This document shows, piece by piece, positions 34,832 to 43,311 of a DNA stretch of 64,000 nucleotides. The notes beneath the pieces are model-generated. The model was given only the letters and a program-made list of their open reading frames with translations, had not been told where the DNA came from and did not search any database. Origin of the DNA: Chloroflexi bacterium OHK40 (lineage in GTDB: Bacteria > Chloroflexota > Chloroflexia > Chloroflexales > Chloroflexaceae); contig SFCB01000291.1 in the NCBI GenBank assembly GCA_004367505.1, positions 1 through 64,000 of the forward strand, read 5' to 3'. Within the stretch, counting starts at the first letter, position 1. Each line of letters starts with the position of its first letter. A program made the position numbers and the translations under genes.

Positions 34832-34840
34832 ATCATAGCA
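34832..34840 (-). promoter_or_regulatory. Extended -10 promoter element of the secreted protein gene
   Basis: On the minus strand TGC-TATGAT (TG-n-TATGAT) lies about 46 bases upstream of the start codon in a short AT-rich patch. No good -35 is present, as expected for extended -10 promoters. Confidence 0.4.
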
Positions 34841-34902
34841 GTGTTGGATGATCAGCAGCTCACTACGCAAGACGATCGGAAATGACAATTATTTCACTGC
34901 CA

Positions 34903-34934
34903 CCACCGGCCCCGGCGATAACCAGGGCCGGTGG
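34903..34934. terminator. Hairpin terminator after the rRNA methyltransferase gene
   Basis: CCACCGGCCC (34903-34912) pairs perfectly with GGGCCGGTGG (34925-34934). It lies 19 bases past the methyltransferase stop and is followed on the minus strand by an AT-rich stretch. Confidence 0.6.
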
Positions 34935-34953
34935 AGGGTGGCCAGGCGAGGCG

Positions 34954-35619
34954 TCAGGCCCCGTGGGGCGAACGCCCCGTCACCTGGCCCGTCAGTAACG
35001 ACGCCCCCACGGCGAGCCGCTCGACACGCACGGCCCGCAGGGCCAGGGCCCAGGGGTGAGGACCGTGGGCCAACCGGCGCGCCCAGGTACTCGGCAGGCT
35101 GCGGAGCTGGCGCTCCCGTAGCTCCGCCACCTGGCCGCAGCTCCAGCCGGCGGCGGAGAGCAGGTGCCGCACACGGCCCAGGCATGCCTCGGGGCTGAGC
35201 CCCTGCTCGGCGACAGCGCCGCCATTCAGGCGCAACTCCAGCAGCGTCTCCGGCTGCGAGACCCGGCGCAGCCCCTCCAGGAGCCCCTGGTCGCCCTCGA
35301 CCAGCCCCTCCAGCAAGCTGCCCCAGGGGAAGTTGATGCTCACCCGTTGGGCGATGCCATCGAGCTCGCCGGGGAGGGCAAGGGCGTTGGCGATCACGAA
35401 GAGGGCGTTGGGCGCGGCCTTAGCCGATCGCTCCCGGAGAGGCTCCCGGCAGGCATCCACACCCACGACGAGCCAGCGCGGCAGGGCCGTGGCGAGATGC
35501 GACACGTAACGCCCGTCGCCGGTGCCAAGATCCAGCCAGACGTACGGATACGCCGCGGCGCGGGCGAGCAGCCCGGCCCGGTCCAGCGTGCGGCGGTTGG
35601 TCCCTTCGATCCGCTCCAT
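34954..35619 (-). CDS. 16S rRNA (adenine-1408-N1)-methyltransferase of the KamB/NpmA type
   Basis: A 221-residue SAM-dependent methyltransferase. The SAM site reads VWLDLGTGDGRYVSHLA (Asp30) and VVGVDACREPL (Asp55). It shares with KamB/NpmA the INFPWGSLL motif and the LPSTWARRL motif, whose tryptophans (here Trp99 and Trp179) sandwich the flipped A1408 in that family. Methylation of A1408 in the ribosomal A site gives high resistance to many aminoglycosides. Length matches (about 215-220). No mobile element or antibiotic biosynthesis gene is adjacent, so it looks like a resident chromosomal gene. Activity is inferred from motif conservation. Confidence 0.8.
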   Translation of the reverse strand: MERIEGTNRRTLDRAGLLARAAAYPYVWLDLGTGDGRYVSHLATALPRWLVVGVDACREPLRERSAKAAPNALFVIANALALPGELDGIAQRVSINFPWGSLLEGLVEGDQGLLEGLRRVSQPETLLELRLNGGAVAEQGLSPEACLGRVRHLLSAAGWSCGQVAELRERQLRSLPSTWARRLAHGPHPWALALRAVRVERLAVGASLLTGQVTGRSPHGA

Positions 35620-36331
35620 CGCTCCACCTTTCTGGTGCTATCACGTCCAATCGAGGGTCGTGATGGCAGCGGGCGGGGGAGCGCGGGCACGGCAAAGCGA
35701 CGGTCGCTCTCAAGCGCCGTCAAGATCGTCGGGGGTAGGTTTCAGCGAGCGGGGGAGAACACGCCGGCCCGGCACGCAACCAGAAGCGGCCCGGAGCTCA
35801 GCGGCGGTTCGGGCTGCCCGGATCAGCCGGGATGAAGGTCGGTTCTAACAGGGCGGACGGGGGCGGTGCAGGCTCATCATCGGGGCTCCTCTCACGGCGA
35901 TGCGCCCAGTATACACGGCACGGCTGTCGGCGGCCCTCCATCCCGGGACGGATTGCGCGGAGGGAGTTGCCCGTGGCGCTCCCCCCACCCCCGTGATCGC
36001 TACCCGTGGCCTACCAGGGGCCATGCCCGCTGCGCCGTCGTGAGCAGCAACATCAGCAACGCCACGCAGGCAAGGGCGCTGCGCACCGCGATGAATAGCC
36101 AGCGCCGCGCACGGACCACTGGCACCGGGCCAGTGGCATGCGCCACATCCAGGGTGAACGCCGTCATCGGGCGGCCCCCGTTAAGGGCAGACAGTACGTC
36201 TGGTCAGAATCATGGTTCACGGTGTTGGGACACGCTGCAGGCCCTCACCCCCGCTTTCGCGGGGGAAGGCCCCTGTCCCCCTCTCCCGCGAGTGGGAGCG
36301 GGGGAGCCCCGCCCGTCAGGATACGGCAAAC
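35620..36331. repeat. Long intergenic region ending in an element copy
   Basis: About 700 bases without a convincing gene. A minus-strand frame at 36000-36167 encodes 55 residues with one hydrophobic helix (RSALACVALLMLLLTTA) but has no good ribosome binding site. From 36180 runs a copy of the 11719-type element (GGGCAGACAGTACGTCTGG, then CACGCTGCAGGCCCTCACCC and CCGTCAGGATACGGCAAACC), cut off at 36334 where AraC sequence begins. Confidence 0.55.
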
Positions 36332-36511
36332 CGCCTGGAGGAGGCCCAGCGCATGCTCCGTGCCCGCGAACACTCGCTGGCCGAGATCGCCTACGAGCTC
36401 GGCTACAGCGACCAGAGCGCCTTCACCCGGGCCTTCCGCCGCTGGACGGGCCTTTCGCCGCGGGCCTGGGCCGTGCGCCACAGGAGCGCCACCCCGCCCA
36501 CAGAGGCATGA
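36332..36511 (+). pseudogene. AraC-family regulator fragment (C-terminal helix-turn-helix only)
   Basis: Sixty codons, RLEEAQRMLRAREHSLAEIAYELGYSDQSAFTRAFRRWTGLSPRAW, are the second half of an AraC DNA-binding domain with its normal C-terminus. The first helix-turn-helix and the whole sensory domain are missing. The upstream boundary coincides with the end of the repeat-element homology (around 36334), so an element insertion and/or deletion destroyed the gene. It converges on the receiver gene, its stop being adjacent to that gene's stop. Confidence 0.75.
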
Positions 36512-36512
36512 G

Positions 36513-36893
36513 CTACTGGCAGGCAGACTTGACGGTCGCGAGGAGCCTGGGGATATCTACCGGCTTCGCCAGGAAATCGTGGACGCCAAGGGGACCCACC
36601 GCCTGGCCGGCGGTACGGTCGGCCGAGATCACGACCACCGGGATGTCGGCGATGGCGGGATTGCGCTGCTGCTCGGCGCGAAAGTCCCACCCGTTCATCA
36701 CGGGCATCATCAGGTCGAGCAGGATCACGCAGGGGCGCTGCGAAGCCTGGAGGAGATAGGTGAGCGCTTCCCGGCCATTGGCGGCCTGAGCGGTGCGATA
36801 GCCTTCCTCCTCAAGGATCTGCGCAAACGACTCGCGGATGGCGTAGTCATCCTCGACGAGGAGTACAAGGGCCGCAGAGGAGCCGGCATCCAT
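36513..36893 (-). CDS. Single-domain response regulator receiver (CheY-like)
   Basis: A 126-residue protein consisting only of a receiver domain: acidic pair in LVEDDY, phospho-acceptor Asp60 in LLDLMMP, serine in VVISAD, and Lys110 in FLAKPV. With no output domain it must act through protein contacts, for example in a phosphorelay. No kinase gene is adjacent. The helix following Lys110 is short, so the protein ends where the domain ends. Confidence 0.9.
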   Translation of the reverse strand: MDAGSSAALVLLVEDDYAIRESFAQILEEEGYRTAQAANGREALTYLLQASQRPCVILLDLMMPVMNGWDFRAEQQRNPAIADIPVVVISADRTAGQAVGPLGVHDFLAKPVDIPRLLATVKSACQ

Positions 36894-37536
36894 AAGCGTT
36901 TCGTACGGCTACTGTGGGTTACCAACCATAGCCTGGCATCAGATGGCCACAAACATCGTCCGGGAGCGACGGGAGCGCATCGTGTTGCATCTGCACAGCG
37001 TGCCCAGGGACGGTTATGGTTCCGGCGAATACGCTACTCATCAAAGCAGCTTGCTGCAACCATAGACCTCAGTATAGCAAGAATGTGGCCGCCTGGCATG
37101 TCCATGATGCCAATGGGGATTGCAGCCTCGTAGTGCTCGGTGTTATCTCTCCGGCGCGACCGCCCTACACAAGGCGTTGCGGAGCGGTGAGAGATGAATG
37201 GGAACCCTCGCGGGGCCATCACGTTGATGGGGTAGTCTATCAAGTTTGGCTTGAGAACGCGCAGCGGCGGGGAGACAAGCAAAGGAAACAGGCGCCTTCG
37301 CAACCCAACGGCGCACGTCTGGCACCCCCGCGCTGGCGGGCGTCCAGGGGCCTGCATGGCGGGCCGGGTGCCGCTATACATGTCACGCCCGCGCAGGCGG
37401 GCGTCCAGGCAGGAACGCCCGCGTGCCGGCCCCACCCAAGTGGGGAGCTGCCCTCGCGCAAGCGGGCGACCTGGGTTCCCGCTTCCGCGCGGAACGACAG
37501 CCTAACGCACGTCTGGCACCTCCGCGCAGGCGGGGG
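36894..37536. repeat. Intergenic region with inverted copy of the 20543/20737 repeat
   Basis: No gene is supported in 643 bases. Positions about 37310-37450 carry the composite repeat of 20543/20737 in the opposite orientation (GGCGGGCGTCCAGG, GGCGGGCCGGGTG, CATGTCACGCCCGCGCAGG). A second CACGTCTGGCACCTCCGCGC unit lies at 37507-37526, so the copy is itself bracketed by related ends. Confidence 0.6.
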
Positions 37537-37926
37537 TCAGGGCAGCACGTGGTGCCCGGCCCCGCGCAGCGCCGCCACCGCCGCCTCCAACGCCTCCGCC
37601 CGCACCAGGAGATAATCGGTATCGTAGGTGGCGATGGCAAAGAGGCTCAGGCCCGCCGCCGCCAGGGGTGTCGCCAGGGCGCTGAGGATGCCGGTGAGCG
37701 CGAAATCCAGCGGCCCGGCAACCTGGAGCGCCCGCCAGGGCCCTACCTGGCGCACGCCCTCGGGCACAGCCTCGGCGGCGCACACCACCGAGAGCTCGTC
37801 GAGGGTGCGGGTGATCGACCAGAAGCCGCCCGACGTGGCCCAGGCGGGCAGGGCCTCGCCCGGAGCCAGCCGGCAGACGGCCAGGGAGCCCGGCAGCACC
37901 CTCAGCGTGAGTGTTCGTTCCGTCAT
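37537..37926 (-). CDS. ACT-domain protein
   Basis: A 129-residue protein of the small two-ACT family (COG3603-like), which binds amino acids or other small ligands. It starts TERTLTLRVLPGSLAVCRLAPGEALP and has the typical FWSITRTLDELSVVCAAEAVP and FALTGILSALATPLAAAGLSLFAIATYDTDYLLV segments. It begins four bases after the sulfite reductase stop, with GAGGG inside the end of that gene, so it is the last gene of the sulfate-assimilation cluster. A sensor role for cysteine or a precursor is a guess from position. Confidence 0.85.
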   Translation of the reverse strand: MTERTLTLRVLPGSLAVCRLAPGEALPAWATSGGFWSITRTLDELSVVCAAEAVPEGVRQVGPWRALQVAGPLDFALTGILSALATPLAAAGLSLFAIATYDTDYLLVRAEALEAAVAALRGAGHHVLP

Positions 37927-37930
37927 TGAC

Positions 37931-39658
37931 TCAGCCCTCGCCGCGAGTCTTTGGCGCGTGCCAGCCCTCGCCAAGCCCGGCGCGGGTAGCCCAATCGCCG
38001 AAAGGCTCGCCGGGCTCGCGTTCGGCGCGCCAGCGCTCAAGTAGCTCGCCGAGCAACCCGGGTAGCTCGGAAGAGCGCACTCCGGCCCGGTAGAGGCGGG
38101 CCAGGCGTGTACCTGCGGGGCTTCCGCCTACGTAGACGTTGTAGAGCCCCAGGCTGCGGCCGATCACCCCGAGCTCAGCACTCGGCGGGCGCGAGCAGCT
38201 GTTGGGGCAGCCGCTGAGCCGGAAGCTTACGTGCTCACTACCGAGGCCCCGTGCCTCCAGGGCGCCAAGCAACTCGGGCAGGTAGCGCTCAGCCTCCGCC
38301 ACAGCCTGACCGCAGGTGGGCAGGGCCGGGCATGCCAGCGCCCCACGCCGCAGCGCGCTCAGCCCGGCCTCACCCTCCCGGGTTGCCAGGCCGTACTCGG
38401 CGATCAGCGCCTCCACCAGTGGCCGCTGCGCCGGCGCGATCCGGGCCAGCACAATATTCTGCTGCGCCGTCAGGCGCACTTCGGCGCCGGTGGCGGCAAT
38501 AATCGCGCGCAGGCCCGAGCGCACCCGCAGCGGGCCCGCGTCCTTTACGCGCCCGCTGTCCACCCAGATCCCCACCAGCCAGTTGCCGTCGGCCTGCTGC
38601 TGCCAGCCCAGGTGGTCGTGAGCGGCGTAGGAGCCAACCTCGGCCGGCGCCGCAAGGGCCTGGCCCAGACGGCGGGCCAACTCGGCGCGGAACCACTCCA
38701 CGCCACGCTCCTCCAGCACGTACTTGAGCCGGGCGTGCTTACGGTTGGTGCGATCGCCCTCATCACGGTAGATCGCGCTGGCAGCTTCGACCACGGCGAG
38801 GGCCTGCTCGGGCGGCAGAAAGCCCACCCGATCGCCGAGGCGCGGGAAGGTCTCGGCCTTGCCGTGGGTGCTGCCCAGGCCGCCGCCAGCCACCAGATTG
38901 AAGCCTAGCAACTGGCCATCCGCGACCACTGCCTCCAAGGCCACATCGTGGGTAAAGAGATCGACGCAGTTATCCTGGGGCAGGCCGATCGCCATCTTGT
39001 GCTTGCGCGGCATGTAGCTCGGGCCGTAGAACGACTCCTCGCGGTTGGGCGTCACCTTTACCCGCTTGCCATCGGCCAGCACCTTCTCCCCATCGAGCCA
39101 GAGCTCGTAGTAAGCGGTACTCTCGGGCAGGAAGCGCTCGTTGAGCTGCGCGGCCACCGCCTGGAGGTCGAAGGCGTGGCCCGGCAAGAGATCGGCCACC
39201 GGGCACGTCACGATATTGCGAGCCACGTCGCCACAGGCGGCGTAAGTGGTCACCAGGCGCTCATTGAGGGCCTTGATCAGAGGTTTGAGGTTGGCCTTGC
39301 CCACACCGTGGAACTGCAGGGCCTGGCGGGTGGTGATGCGCAGAGTGCCGTTCGCGTAGCTGCCCGCAAGCTCGTCTGCCAGCAAGTACTGCTCGGCCGT
39401 CATCCGGCCGCCGGGGGCGCGGGTGCGCACCATAAACTGCCAGGCCCGCTCCTGGCCAGCCTTCTTGCGCGCCTGCCGCTCGTCGCGATCGTCCTGCTGG
39501 TAACTCCCGTGAGATTTGAGCAGCACCTCGGCATCGTCGCCCAGGTTCGGCCGGCTCAGGTCGGCCAGTTCCTCCAGCAGCACCCCCCCGAATCCAGGGT
39601 TGGCGAGCTTGATCTCTTCGACGTGCGACAGTGGCCTCACAGGGTCGGCGATACTCAT
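37931..39658 (-). CDS. sir: Sulfite reductase hemoprotein (siroheme, 4Fe-4S)
   Basis: A 575-residue assimilatory sulfite/nitrite reductase-fold enzyme reducing sulfite to sulfide with six electrons. Both ferrite-reductase half-domains and both siroheme/SIR domains are present: ANGTLRITTRQALQFHGV, ACGDVARNIVTCPVADLL, and the four cluster cysteines in CPALPTCGQAV and SGCPNSC. The latter two pairs ligate the 4Fe-4S cluster bridged to siroheme. KVTPNREESFYGPSYMPRKHK matches the sulfite/CysI type rather than nitrite reductase. No flavoprotein CysJ is encoded, so ferredoxin is the likely donor. GAGGAAG before 39658 sets the start. Confidence 0.92.
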   Translation of the reverse strand: MSIADPVRPLSHVEEIKLANPGFGGVLLEELADLSRPNLGDDAEVLLKSHGSYQQDDRDERQARKKAGQERAWQFMVRTRAPGGRMTAEQYLLADELAGSYANGTLRITTRQALQFHGVGKANLKPLIKALNERLVTTYAACGDVARNIVTCPVADLLPGHAFDLQAVAAQLNERFLPESTAYYELWLDGEKVLADGKRVKVTPNREESFYGPSYMPRKHKMAIGLPQDNCVDLFTHDVALEAVVADGQLLGFNLVAGGGLGSTHGKAETFPRLGDRVGFLPPEQALAVVEAASAIYRDEGDRTNRKHARLKYVLEERGVEWFRAELARRLGQALAAPAEVGSYAAHDHLGWQQQADGNWLVGIWVDSGRVKDAGPLRVRSGLRAIIAATGAEVRLTAQQNIVLARIAPAQRPLVEALIAEYGLATREGEAGLSALRRGALACPALPTCGQAVAEAERYLPELLGALEARGLGSEHVSFRLSGCPNSCSRPPSAELGVIGRSLGLYNVYVGGSPAGTRLARLYRAGVRSSELPGLLGELLERWRAEREPGEPFGDWATRAGLGEGWHAPKTRGEG

Positions 39659-39815
39659 GGTACTTCCTCTGCGATGGGTTGGAACCTGGAGCTCGGATAC
39701 CGGGGTGCCACGATCCTGGGAGCCACCCCAGGCAGCGCGCGGCGATCCAGTGGGCCTCCAGCGTACGATGACCAGGCGGCCCATACGCGCCAGGTGTAAC
39801 GCGGCACGGTGACGA

Positions 39816-40367
39816 TCAATCGGCGGCGCGAGCGCGGGCAGGCTCCAGATAGCCGAGCGCTTCGAGGGCCGCCAGGATGCGGGCGACGCTCTGCTCGGGG
39901 CGCTCCTCCGCGCTCCGGATCGTCACCTCGGGGTCCAGAGGCGGCTCGTACGGGTCGCTCACGCCGGTGAACTGGGGGATCTCGCCGGCCAGGGCCTTCT
40001 TGTAGAGGCCCTTCACATCGCGGGCGATCGCCGTCTCTAGAGGCACATCAACGAACACCTCGACGAAACGTCCGATCCGCTCGCGCACCTCGTCGCGCAC
40101 CGCGCGGAAGGGCGAGATCGCGGCGGCGATCGCGACGACATCGTTGCGGGTAAGCACCTCGCAGACCCAGCCGATCCGCCGGATGTTGGTGTCGCGGTCC
40201 TCGCGGGAGAAGCCGAGCCCCTTCGAAAGATGGGTCCGTACAACGTCACCGTCGAGCACCTCCACCTTGCGGCCCCGGGCGCGCAGCTCGCGCTCAACAA
40301 GCGTGGCGAGGGTGGTCTTGCCGGCGCCCGAGAGGCCGGTGAACCAGAGCGTGAAGCCAGTGGTCAT
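39816..40367 (-). CDS. cysC: Adenylylsulfate kinase
   Basis: A 183-residue APS kinase phosphorylating APS to PAPS. Walker A is in [13 protein letters not shown], followed by [32 protein letters not shown] and the family's [26 protein letters not shown] and YEPPLDPEV. Full length. The start at 40367 lies 11 bases from AGGAG; an in-frame ATG at 40388 is an alternative without a binding site. It sits between the ABC permease and sulfite reductase genes in the cluster. Because the CysH here looks APS-specific, PAPS may be made mainly for other uses. Confidence 0.93.
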   Translation of the reverse strand: MTTGFTLWFTGLSGAGKTTLATLVERELRARGRKVEVLDGDVVRTHLSKGLGFSREDRDTNIRRIGWVCEVLTRNDVVAIAAAISPFRAVRDEVRERIGRFVEVFVDVPLETAIARDVKGLYKKALAGEIPQFTGVSDPYEPPLDPEVTIRSAEERPEQSVARILAALEALGYLEPARARAAD

Positions 40368-40435
40368 GAGCACATGCACTCCTGTCATACATCGCCGATT
40401 CGCGGCGATTGGGATCACGGTCGCCGCCAGCGCGG

Positions 40436-41245
40436 CTAGGCCAATCCCCAACGCTCGCGCACCCGGCGCTCGAATGGCGCGAAGAGGATCTGGTCAATAC
40501 ACACACCGATGATCACGATGAGCAACATCACCGCCATCACCTGGGCGGCGTCGTTCAGGTCGCGGCCGATCTGGAGCAGGTTGCCGAGGCTCAGCGTGAA
40601 GTAGAGCAACTCCCCGGCCATCAGCGAGCGCCAGGCGAAGGACCAGCCCTGCTTGAGCCCGCTGAGGATGGCCGGGAGGGCCGCCGGTAGCACCACCTGG
40701 GTGTAGACGGCGGGCCCCCGCGCACCGAGATTGCGCGCCGCCTTGAGGTAGAGCGGCGGGGTGTTCTTCACGCCAGCCTGGACCCCGAGGATGATCGAGA
40801 AGAGCGCTCCGAGCACCACCACGAAGATGATCGCCCGCTCGTTGAGGCCGAACCAGAGGATGGCGAGCGGCAGCCAGCAGACACTCGGCAGGGCCTGCAG
40901 ACCGAGCACCAGCGACCCCAGCGTCTCGTCCAGCACCTTGATCCGCCCGATCAGCAGGCCCAGCACTAGGCCGAGGGCCAGCGAGATGCCGTAGCCGATC
41001 GCCAGGCGCCGCAGGCTCACCACGGCGCCGGTGACGAACGTCCCCCGCTGCACCCCTTCGACCAGCGTCTCGATGACGGTGAGCGGTCCGGGCAGGATCC
41101 AGGGTGGCCAGAACCCCGCGCGGGCCACGCCCTCCCAGAGGGCCAGGAGCGCCAGGTAAAAGCCCAGCCGGCGCACCCACGGCAGCAGAGCAGCGCGGCT
41201 CGGGCCGGCGGCCCGGGGCCGGTTGCGCAAGATCTCAGCGGCCAT
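40436..41245 (-). CDS. ABC transporter permease, nitrate/sulfonate/taurine type
   Basis: A 269-residue inner-membrane permease with about six helices and the inner-membrane coupling motif of this class in [19 protein letters not shown]. It resembles SsuC/TauC. AAGGAGGG four bases ahead of 41245 sets the start, which overlaps the end of the ATPase gene by 11 bases. With the ATPase and the lipoprotein it forms an importer. In its setting between sat and cysC it probably imports sulfate or organosulfonates. Confidence 0.88.
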   Translation of the reverse strand: MAAEILRNRPRAAGPSRAALLPWVRRLGFYLALLALWEGVARAGFWPPWILPGPLTVIETLVEGVQRGTFVTGAVVSLRRLAIGYGISLALGLVLGLLIGRIKVLDETLGSLVLGLQALPSVCWLPLAILWFGLNERAIIFVVVLGALFSIILGVQAGVKNTPPLYLKAARNLGARGPAVYTQVVLPAALPAILSGLKQGWSFAWRSLMAGELLYFTLSLGNLLQIGRDLNDAAQVMAVMLLIVIIGVCIDQILFAPFERRVRERWGLA

Positions 41246-42086
41246 GGCGCCCTCCTTCCATCTCGGCGGCGGCGTGGAGCACCGCCAGAATCTCGGCCGC
41301 CTGGTCCACCAGGGCGTGGTCTTCCAGGCGACGCGGGCGCGGCAGGCGGATCCGGAACTCACGCACGATCCGCCCAGGCCGGGGCGAGAAGACCAGCACC
41401 CGGTCGCCCAGGGCCACCGCCTCGCGCACGTTGTGGGTTACAAAGAGGATCGTCTTGCGGGTCGCGGCCCAGATCGCCTCCAGTTCGGCCTGCAGCCGAT
41501 CACGGGTAAGGGCATCCAACGCGCCGAAGGGCTCGTCCATCAGCAGCACGGCGGGATTGATCGCGAGCGCCCGGGCCAGGGCCACCCGCTGGCGCATGCC
41601 GCCGGAGAGCTGGTGCACATAGCTGCGCTCAAAACCGCCAAGGTGCACCAGATCAATGAAACGTCGCGCCACTGCCGCGCGCTCGGCCCTGGGCATGCCA
41701 GCCTGGCGCAGACCAAACTCGACATTGTGCTGCACGTCCAGCCAGGGGAAGAGGGCCGCCTCCTGGAAGAGCAACACCCGGTCGGTGTCGGTACCACGTA
41801 CCTCGCGCTCGCCCGCCCAGACGCTACCACCGCTGGCGGGCTCGAGCCCGGCCACGATGCTCAACAGGGTGGATTTGCCGCAGCCGCTCGGGCCCAGCAA
41901 GCAGACGAACTCCCCGGCGCCGACCTCCAGGTCGATCGGCTGCAACGCCGGAATGCGGCGGTCGCGGTCCGCGAAGGTCTTATGGACGCCGACGATCCGC
42001 AGGGGGATGCCCTCACCCTTGGCCTGCGGCTCCGCCACTGCCCGCGCAACCACCTGCCGTGATTCACGAGCCGTCTGATCAACCAT
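41235..42086 (-). CDS. ABC transporter ATP-binding protein, nitrate/sulfonate/taurine type
   Basis: A 283-residue ATPase of the SsuB/TauB class. Walker A GPSGCGKSTLL, Q-loop LLFQEAALFPWLDV, signature LSGGMRQRVALARAL, Walker B VLLMDEPFGALD and switch histidine in LFVTHNVREAV are complete. It energises import by the adjacent permease and binding lipoprotein, all in one overlapping set. Substrate follows from the binding protein. Confidence 0.92.
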   Translation of the reverse strand: MVDQTARESRQVVARAVAEPQAKGEGIPLRIVGVHKTFADRDRRIPALQPIDLEVGAGEFVCLLGPSGCGKSTLLSIVAGLEPASGGSVWAGEREVRGTDTDRVLLFQEAALFPWLDVQHNVEFGLRQAGMPRAERAAVARRFIDLVHLGGFERSYVHQLSGGMRQRVALARALAINPAVLLMDEPFGALDALTRDRLQAELEAIWAATRKTILFVTHNVREAVALGDRVLVFSPRPGRIVREFRIRLPRPRRLEDHALVDQAAEILAVLHAAAEMEGGRHGR

Positions 42087-42118
42087 CGGCGCCTCCTCTC
42101 GCTATCAGCCGGCGCGCA

Positions 42119-43180
42119 TCAGGGGAGCGCGATCGGGTCAAGGCCCTCCTCGGCGAGCACGGCATTGAGCGGCCCCAGGTCGTAGATCCCGCTCAGGTCG
42201 GGCTGCTCGTCGCCCAGAAAGCCAAGCTCAAAGGCGTGGCCGGCCATAACGAACAGGGTGCTCGCCAGAGGGTCGTAGGTAAACGCCAGGGTTGTCAGCG
42301 CCTGGTCGAGCACCTGGCTGGGCAGCGGGACGCTGGTGAGGCGCTCGATCTCCTGGTTGACGAGGCTCCTGGCCGCCTCGGGGTCTTCCTGGATGTCGCG
42401 CACCGTGGCAACGTGGCCGCGCAGGAAGGCCTCCACCAGGTCGGGCCGCGCGTTGAGGAACGCGGTACTGACGATCACGTGGGTTGTCACGAAAGAGCCA
42501 TCGGGCCACTGGCTGCGCTCATCGATAAAGACCTTTCCGCCGGCTTCCTGGATGAGGCGGGTTGCCCAGGGCTCAGGCACCCAGGCACCGTCGATCGCAC
42601 CCTGCTGGAAGAGCGTGAGGATCTCGGGGTTCTGGGTGGGTAGGACGGTCACCGTCCCGCCCTGATCGGCGGTCTTCAGGCCATGCGCCCGCAGCAGGTG
42701 GCGCATGGCCACATCCTGGGTGCCACCGAACTGCGGCGTGGCGAAGGTCTTACCCGCAAGGTCGGCGGGGCTGGCGATACCAGCATCGGGGCGCACGATC
42801 AAGCTGGCGCCACCGCTACACGCCCCGGCGATGATCCGCAAGGCCTGGCCATTGCTGCGCACATAGCCGTTGATAGCGGGGTTGGGGCCAACATAGCCGA
42901 TATCGATCTCGCCGGCGAAGAGCGCTTCGATCAGGGCGGGGCCGGCATTGAAGGTCTTCAGGTCGAGGGTGACGTTTGGCCCGAGGGCCTCCTGAAACGT
43001 ACCCCTGGCGCTGCCCACCAGGGCCACGGCGTGGGTAAGGTTAGGAAAGAAGGCCAGGCGGAGCGTGATCGACCCATCGGGGCCCGGGGCAGCCGGAGCG
43101 CCACGGCCACAAGCCGCAACCACGAGCAGCAGCGGCAGCAGGAGCGCGAGCAGGGACCGGCTAGATCCTCGTCCGTTCAC
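42119..43180 (-). CDS. ABC transporter substrate-binding lipoprotein (SsuA/NrtA-like)
   Basis: A 353-residue lipoprotein: hydrophobic signal LLALLLPLLLVVAAC with the lipidated cysteine at 24. The mature part is a type II periplasmic-binding fold of the nitrate/sulfonate class: LRLAFFPNLTHAVALVG, GEIDIGYVGPNPAINGY, KTFATPQFGGTQDVAMRH and IDGAWVPEPWATRLI. The start is a GTG with GAGGAGG seven bases upstream. It delivers substrate to the permease/ATPase encoded next. Sulfate, sulfonate or taurine are candidates; the operon favours a sulfur compound. Confidence 0.88.
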   Translation of the reverse strand: MNGRGSSRSLLALLLPLLLVVAACGRGAPAAPGPDGSITLRLAFFPNLTHAVALVGSARGTFQEALGPNVTLDLKTFNAGPALIEALFAGEIDIGYVGPNPAINGYVRSNGQALRIIAGACSGGASLIVRPDAGIASPADLAGKTFATPQFGGTQDVAMRHLLRAHGLKTADQGGTVTVLPTQNPEILTLFQQGAIDGAWVPEPWATRLIQEAGGKVFIDERSQWPDGSFVTTHVIVSTAFLNARPDLVEAFLRGHVATVRDIQEDPEAARSLVNQEIERLTSVPLPSQVLDQALTTLAFTYDPLASTLFVMAGHAFELGFLGDEQPDLSGIYDLGPLNAVLAEEGLDPIALP

Positions 43181-43311
43181 GGTCGTGCCTCCTCGCTGAA
43201 CGAGCAGCAGGCGGACGGACGCAGAGGTGCAGACGCCGGAAGTGCACATAGTATAGGGCGCGCGTCATCACGATGGAAGACCACGAGAGAGCACGACAGG
43301 GCCACCCTTTC

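Noticed and set aside
36000-36167. 55-residue minus-strand frame with one hydrophobic helix
   Set aside because: No convincing ribosome binding site, and it lies in a region disturbed by repeat insertion; could be a remnant, but not supportable as a gene.
37931-39658. Assimilatory nitrite reductase rather than sulfite reductase
   Set aside because: Neighbouring sat, cysH, cysC and siroheme genes and the NREESFYGPSYMPRKHK segment favour sulfite reductase.
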